Of a stretch of 43,672 nucleotides of DNA, positions 42,648 through 43,672 are shown in pieces (within the stretch, counting starts at the first letter, position 1; each line of letters starts with the position of its first letter). A model generated the notes under the pieces. The model saw only the letters and a list, made by a program, of their open reading frames with translations. It did no database searches and was not told where the DNA came from. The translations under genes were made by a program, and so were the position numbers. The DNA comes from Acidimicrobiia bacterium (lineage in GTDB: Bacteria; Actinomycetota; Acidimicrobiia; Acidimicrobiales; CATQHL01). Where the stretch lies: NCBI GenBank assembly GCA_009835395.1, contig VXXM01000051.1, positions 1 through 43,672 of the forward strand. Direction: 5' to 3'.

Positions 42648-43160
42648 TCAGCTGTCGCCGGCGTGGTCGCCGGGCGCCGCGTACTCCTGCCAGAGGTTCC
42701 TGTAGTCGCAGTAGACGAGGTGGTGGCGCCGCGCCCGCTCATAGTCGCCCTGCGTGAGTGCGACCAGCGTGGAGCGGGCCGCGGCTCGCAGGGCGCTGAG
42801 TTCGGCGCGCCGCCGCGGGTTGGGATGAGCGGCCACGGCGATGTCGAGATGCTCCGCGGCCGCTTCGTCGGACCGGTCCAAGGCGGCCTGCGCGTCGCTG
42901 AAGTCATCCGCACTGGCGCGGTCGAGAAGGTCCTCGTGTGCGGCTATCCAGTCATCGAGTACCGCTCCGTGCAGCTGCCGCCAGGCCACCTCCGAGGCGG
43001 GGTCGGTGGGGGCAGGTGGGTGCGTCGCATCGACGATCCGACTGGAGTGCTCTTCGACTGCCCTGCGGTGGCCGCGCCGGCGACGAGCGACGAGGGCCAG
43101 CACCGCGCACGCGGCGACGACCAGTGCGGGCAGGAGGTAGCGGACGTAGACGGTGCTCAC
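42648..43160 (-). CDS. Hypothetical single-pass membrane protein
   Basis: A 170-aa protein starting STVYVRYLLPALVVAACAVL, a membrane helix at residues ~8-26, then a basic stop-transfer RRRRGHRR and a cytoplasmic, mostly helical domain rich in Ala, Glu, Arg and His (WRQLHGAVLDDWIAAHEDLL, ERARRHHLVYCDYRNLWQEY). No known family is recognised. GTG start at 43160 with no clear Shine-Dalgarno. It ends 17 bases after the converging GDSL gene. Confidence 0.7.
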   Translation of the reverse strand: MSTVYVRYLLPALVVAACAVLALVARRRRGHRRAVEEHSSRIVDATHPPAPTDPASEVAWRQLHGAVLDDWIAAHEDLLDRASADDFSDAQAALDRSDEAAAEHLDIAVAAHPNPRRRAELSALRAAARSTLVALTQGDYERARRHHLVYCDYRNLWQEYAAPGDHAGDS

Positions 43161-43167
43161 TTCGGCC

Positions 43168-43219
43168 GATCAGGGTACCGAGCAGGCCAAAGGCCCGGAG
43201 TCGAGAGCGGTACCCGATC
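43168..43219 (-). terminator. Long inverted repeat after the zinc-ribbon gene
   Basis: GGGTACCG (43173-43180) and CGGTACCC (43208-43215) are perfect complements, flanked by GATC on both sides, and the interior holds a smaller GGCC/GGCC stem. It starts four bases past the stop of the leftward zinc-ribbon gene and lies directly upstream of the next gene, so it could terminate the first transcript or act as an operator for the second. No U-run. Confidence 0.4.
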
Positions 43220-43222
43220 CGG

Positions 43223-43438
43223 CTAGGCCGGCGCCGGGATCTTGACCTGGAGCGGGGGCGCCTTCACGGTGTGCGCCGAGTGCCCGCACGCCCAGCAACT
43301 GTCGCCGGACCGGCCGCGCCACGTGACGTCGCAGACGCCACAGGCCATGACACCGACGACGGCTTCCCCGTCCACGGTGCTCGTTCCGGCCTCGGCGCCG
43401 TCCGCTGTGCCCACCGGCGCGGGATTGTACGCAGGCAC
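43223..43438 (-). CDS. Small zinc-ribbon protein
   Basis: A protein of up to 71 aa with two CxxC knuckles, CGVC and CWAC, separated by DVTWRGRSGDS: a compact zinc-ribbon as found in nucleic-acid-binding or zinc-sensing small proteins. A Pro/Ala-rich C-terminal tail follows (PPLQVKIPAPA). The start is unsure: GTG 43438 gives PAYNPAPVG, but TACAAT (43429-43424 on the minus strand), an excellent -10 match, lies inside the reading and would favour a leaderless GTG at 43414. The frame also remains open upstream into the LysM gene end (DIHHPDK). Function not known. Confidence 0.55.
   Translation of the reverse strand: MPAYNPAPVGTADGAEAGTSTVDGEAVVGVMACGVCDVTWRGRSGDSCWACGHSAHTVKAPPLQVKIPAPA
43424..43429 (-). 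promoter_or_regulatory. Candidate -10 element TACAAT
   Basis: TACAAT on the minus strand ends nine bases before an in-frame GTG at 43414 of the zinc-ribbon gene. It fits a leaderless promoter, although it overlaps the longest reading of that gene. No -35 was identified. Confidence 0.35.
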
Positions 43439-43493
43439 CTTGTCGGGGTGGTGGATGTCCGGCCGGCGGGCTGCGCCGGCGGCCGGATGCCGC

Positions 43494-43672
43494 TCATTCC
43501 GGCGGCGGGATGAACAGCTGATCCCCGGCGCGGATGTTGTCGGGATTCTCGATGTTGTTCAACGCCACGAGGTCGTCGAGGCTGACGCCGAACTGCCTGG
43601 CGATGGCGAAAAGGGTGTCGCCGGGCTGGATCGTGTAGATGAGCGGGTCGCCGATCGCCCGCGTCGTCGTGG
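43494..43672 (-). CDS. LysM domain protein, C-terminal part
   Basis: The visible 58 codons encode one LysM domain: YTIQPGDTLFAIARQFGVSL, DDLVALNNIENPDNIRAGDQ and LFIPPPE, then stop at 43494. LysM domains bind peptidoglycan or chitin-like GlcNAc chains, so the whole protein is probably exported and wall-associated. The rest lies beyond the right edge. The terminal placement of the domain, ending in IPPPE, is typical of actinobacterial LysM proteins. Confidence 0.85.
   Translation of the reverse strand, partial: TTTRAIGDPLIYTIQPGDTLFAIARQFGVSLDDLVALNNIENPDNIRAGDQLFIPPPE

Overview
This window is chromosomal DNA from a high-GC actinobacterium. The complete S10/spc/alpha ribosomal cluster, the zinc-type S14, the long Ala/Glu-rich tails on several ribosomal proteins, GuaB3 beside GuaA, and the frequent GTG, TTG and even CTG starts all point to Actinobacteria. 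The chain adk-infA-rpmJ-rpsM and the oversized GlmS suggest the class Acidimicrobiia, but that placement is an inference and no 16S gene is present. I see no tRNA, rRNA, insertion sequence, prophage, CRISPR array or obvious recent transfer. Most of the window is housekeeping.

Left edge (1-2483): a leftward zinc-independent quinone oxidoreductase whose frame runs without a stop off the window edge into a membrane-anchored Pro/Ala-rich segment. A divergent rightward membrane-anchored molybdopterin oxidoreductase follows.

Ribosomal block (2574-19138): a promoter-like site and a structured leader of about 185 nt precede rplC-rplD-rplW-rplB-rpsS-rplV-rpsC-rplP-rpmC-rpsQ-rplN-rplX-rplE-rpsN-rpsH-rplF-rplR-rpsE-rpmD-rplO-secY-adk-infA-rpmJ-rpsM-rpsK-rpsD-rpoA-rplQ-truA-rplM-rpsI. 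rpsJ, normally just before rplC, is not in the window, and map is not next to adk. The genes are tightly packed, often with 1- or 4-nt stop/start overlaps. A decayed copy of the start of rplP sits just in front of rplP.

Envelope and nucleotide block (19186-32654): glmM, a 1081-aa glmS with two extra regions, acpS, the NAD(P)HX repair enzyme and alr form a translationally overlapping chain. This makes UDP-GlcNAc precursor and D-alanine, activates acyl carrier protein and repairs damaged nicotinamide cofactor. It continues into a P1-family peptidase, a Nudix hydrolase and a PLP decarboxylase, then the GuaB3-GuaA pair of guanine nucleotide metabolism.

Right part (32676-43672): a leftward four-repeat S1-domain protein with a Glu/Pro/Ala-rich N-terminus, a rightward PcrA/UvrD helicase, a leftward membrane-anchored Rieske-like protein that lacks the usual His ligands, a two-gene MacB/LolCDE-type ABC exporter, and a 1-Cys peroxiredoxin separated from the exporter by a strong hairpin and a strikingly AT-rich, palindrome-filled island. 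A GDSL lipoprotein, a small membrane protein, a zinc-ribbon protein and the C-terminal end of a LysM protein complete the window.

The points most worth checking are the mutually exclusive hairpins in the ribosomal leader, the rplP-start duplication with its 24-codon overlapping ORF, the enlarged GlmS, the run of ribosomal proteins with acidic tails, the stop-less oxidoreductase frame, and the AT-rich island.
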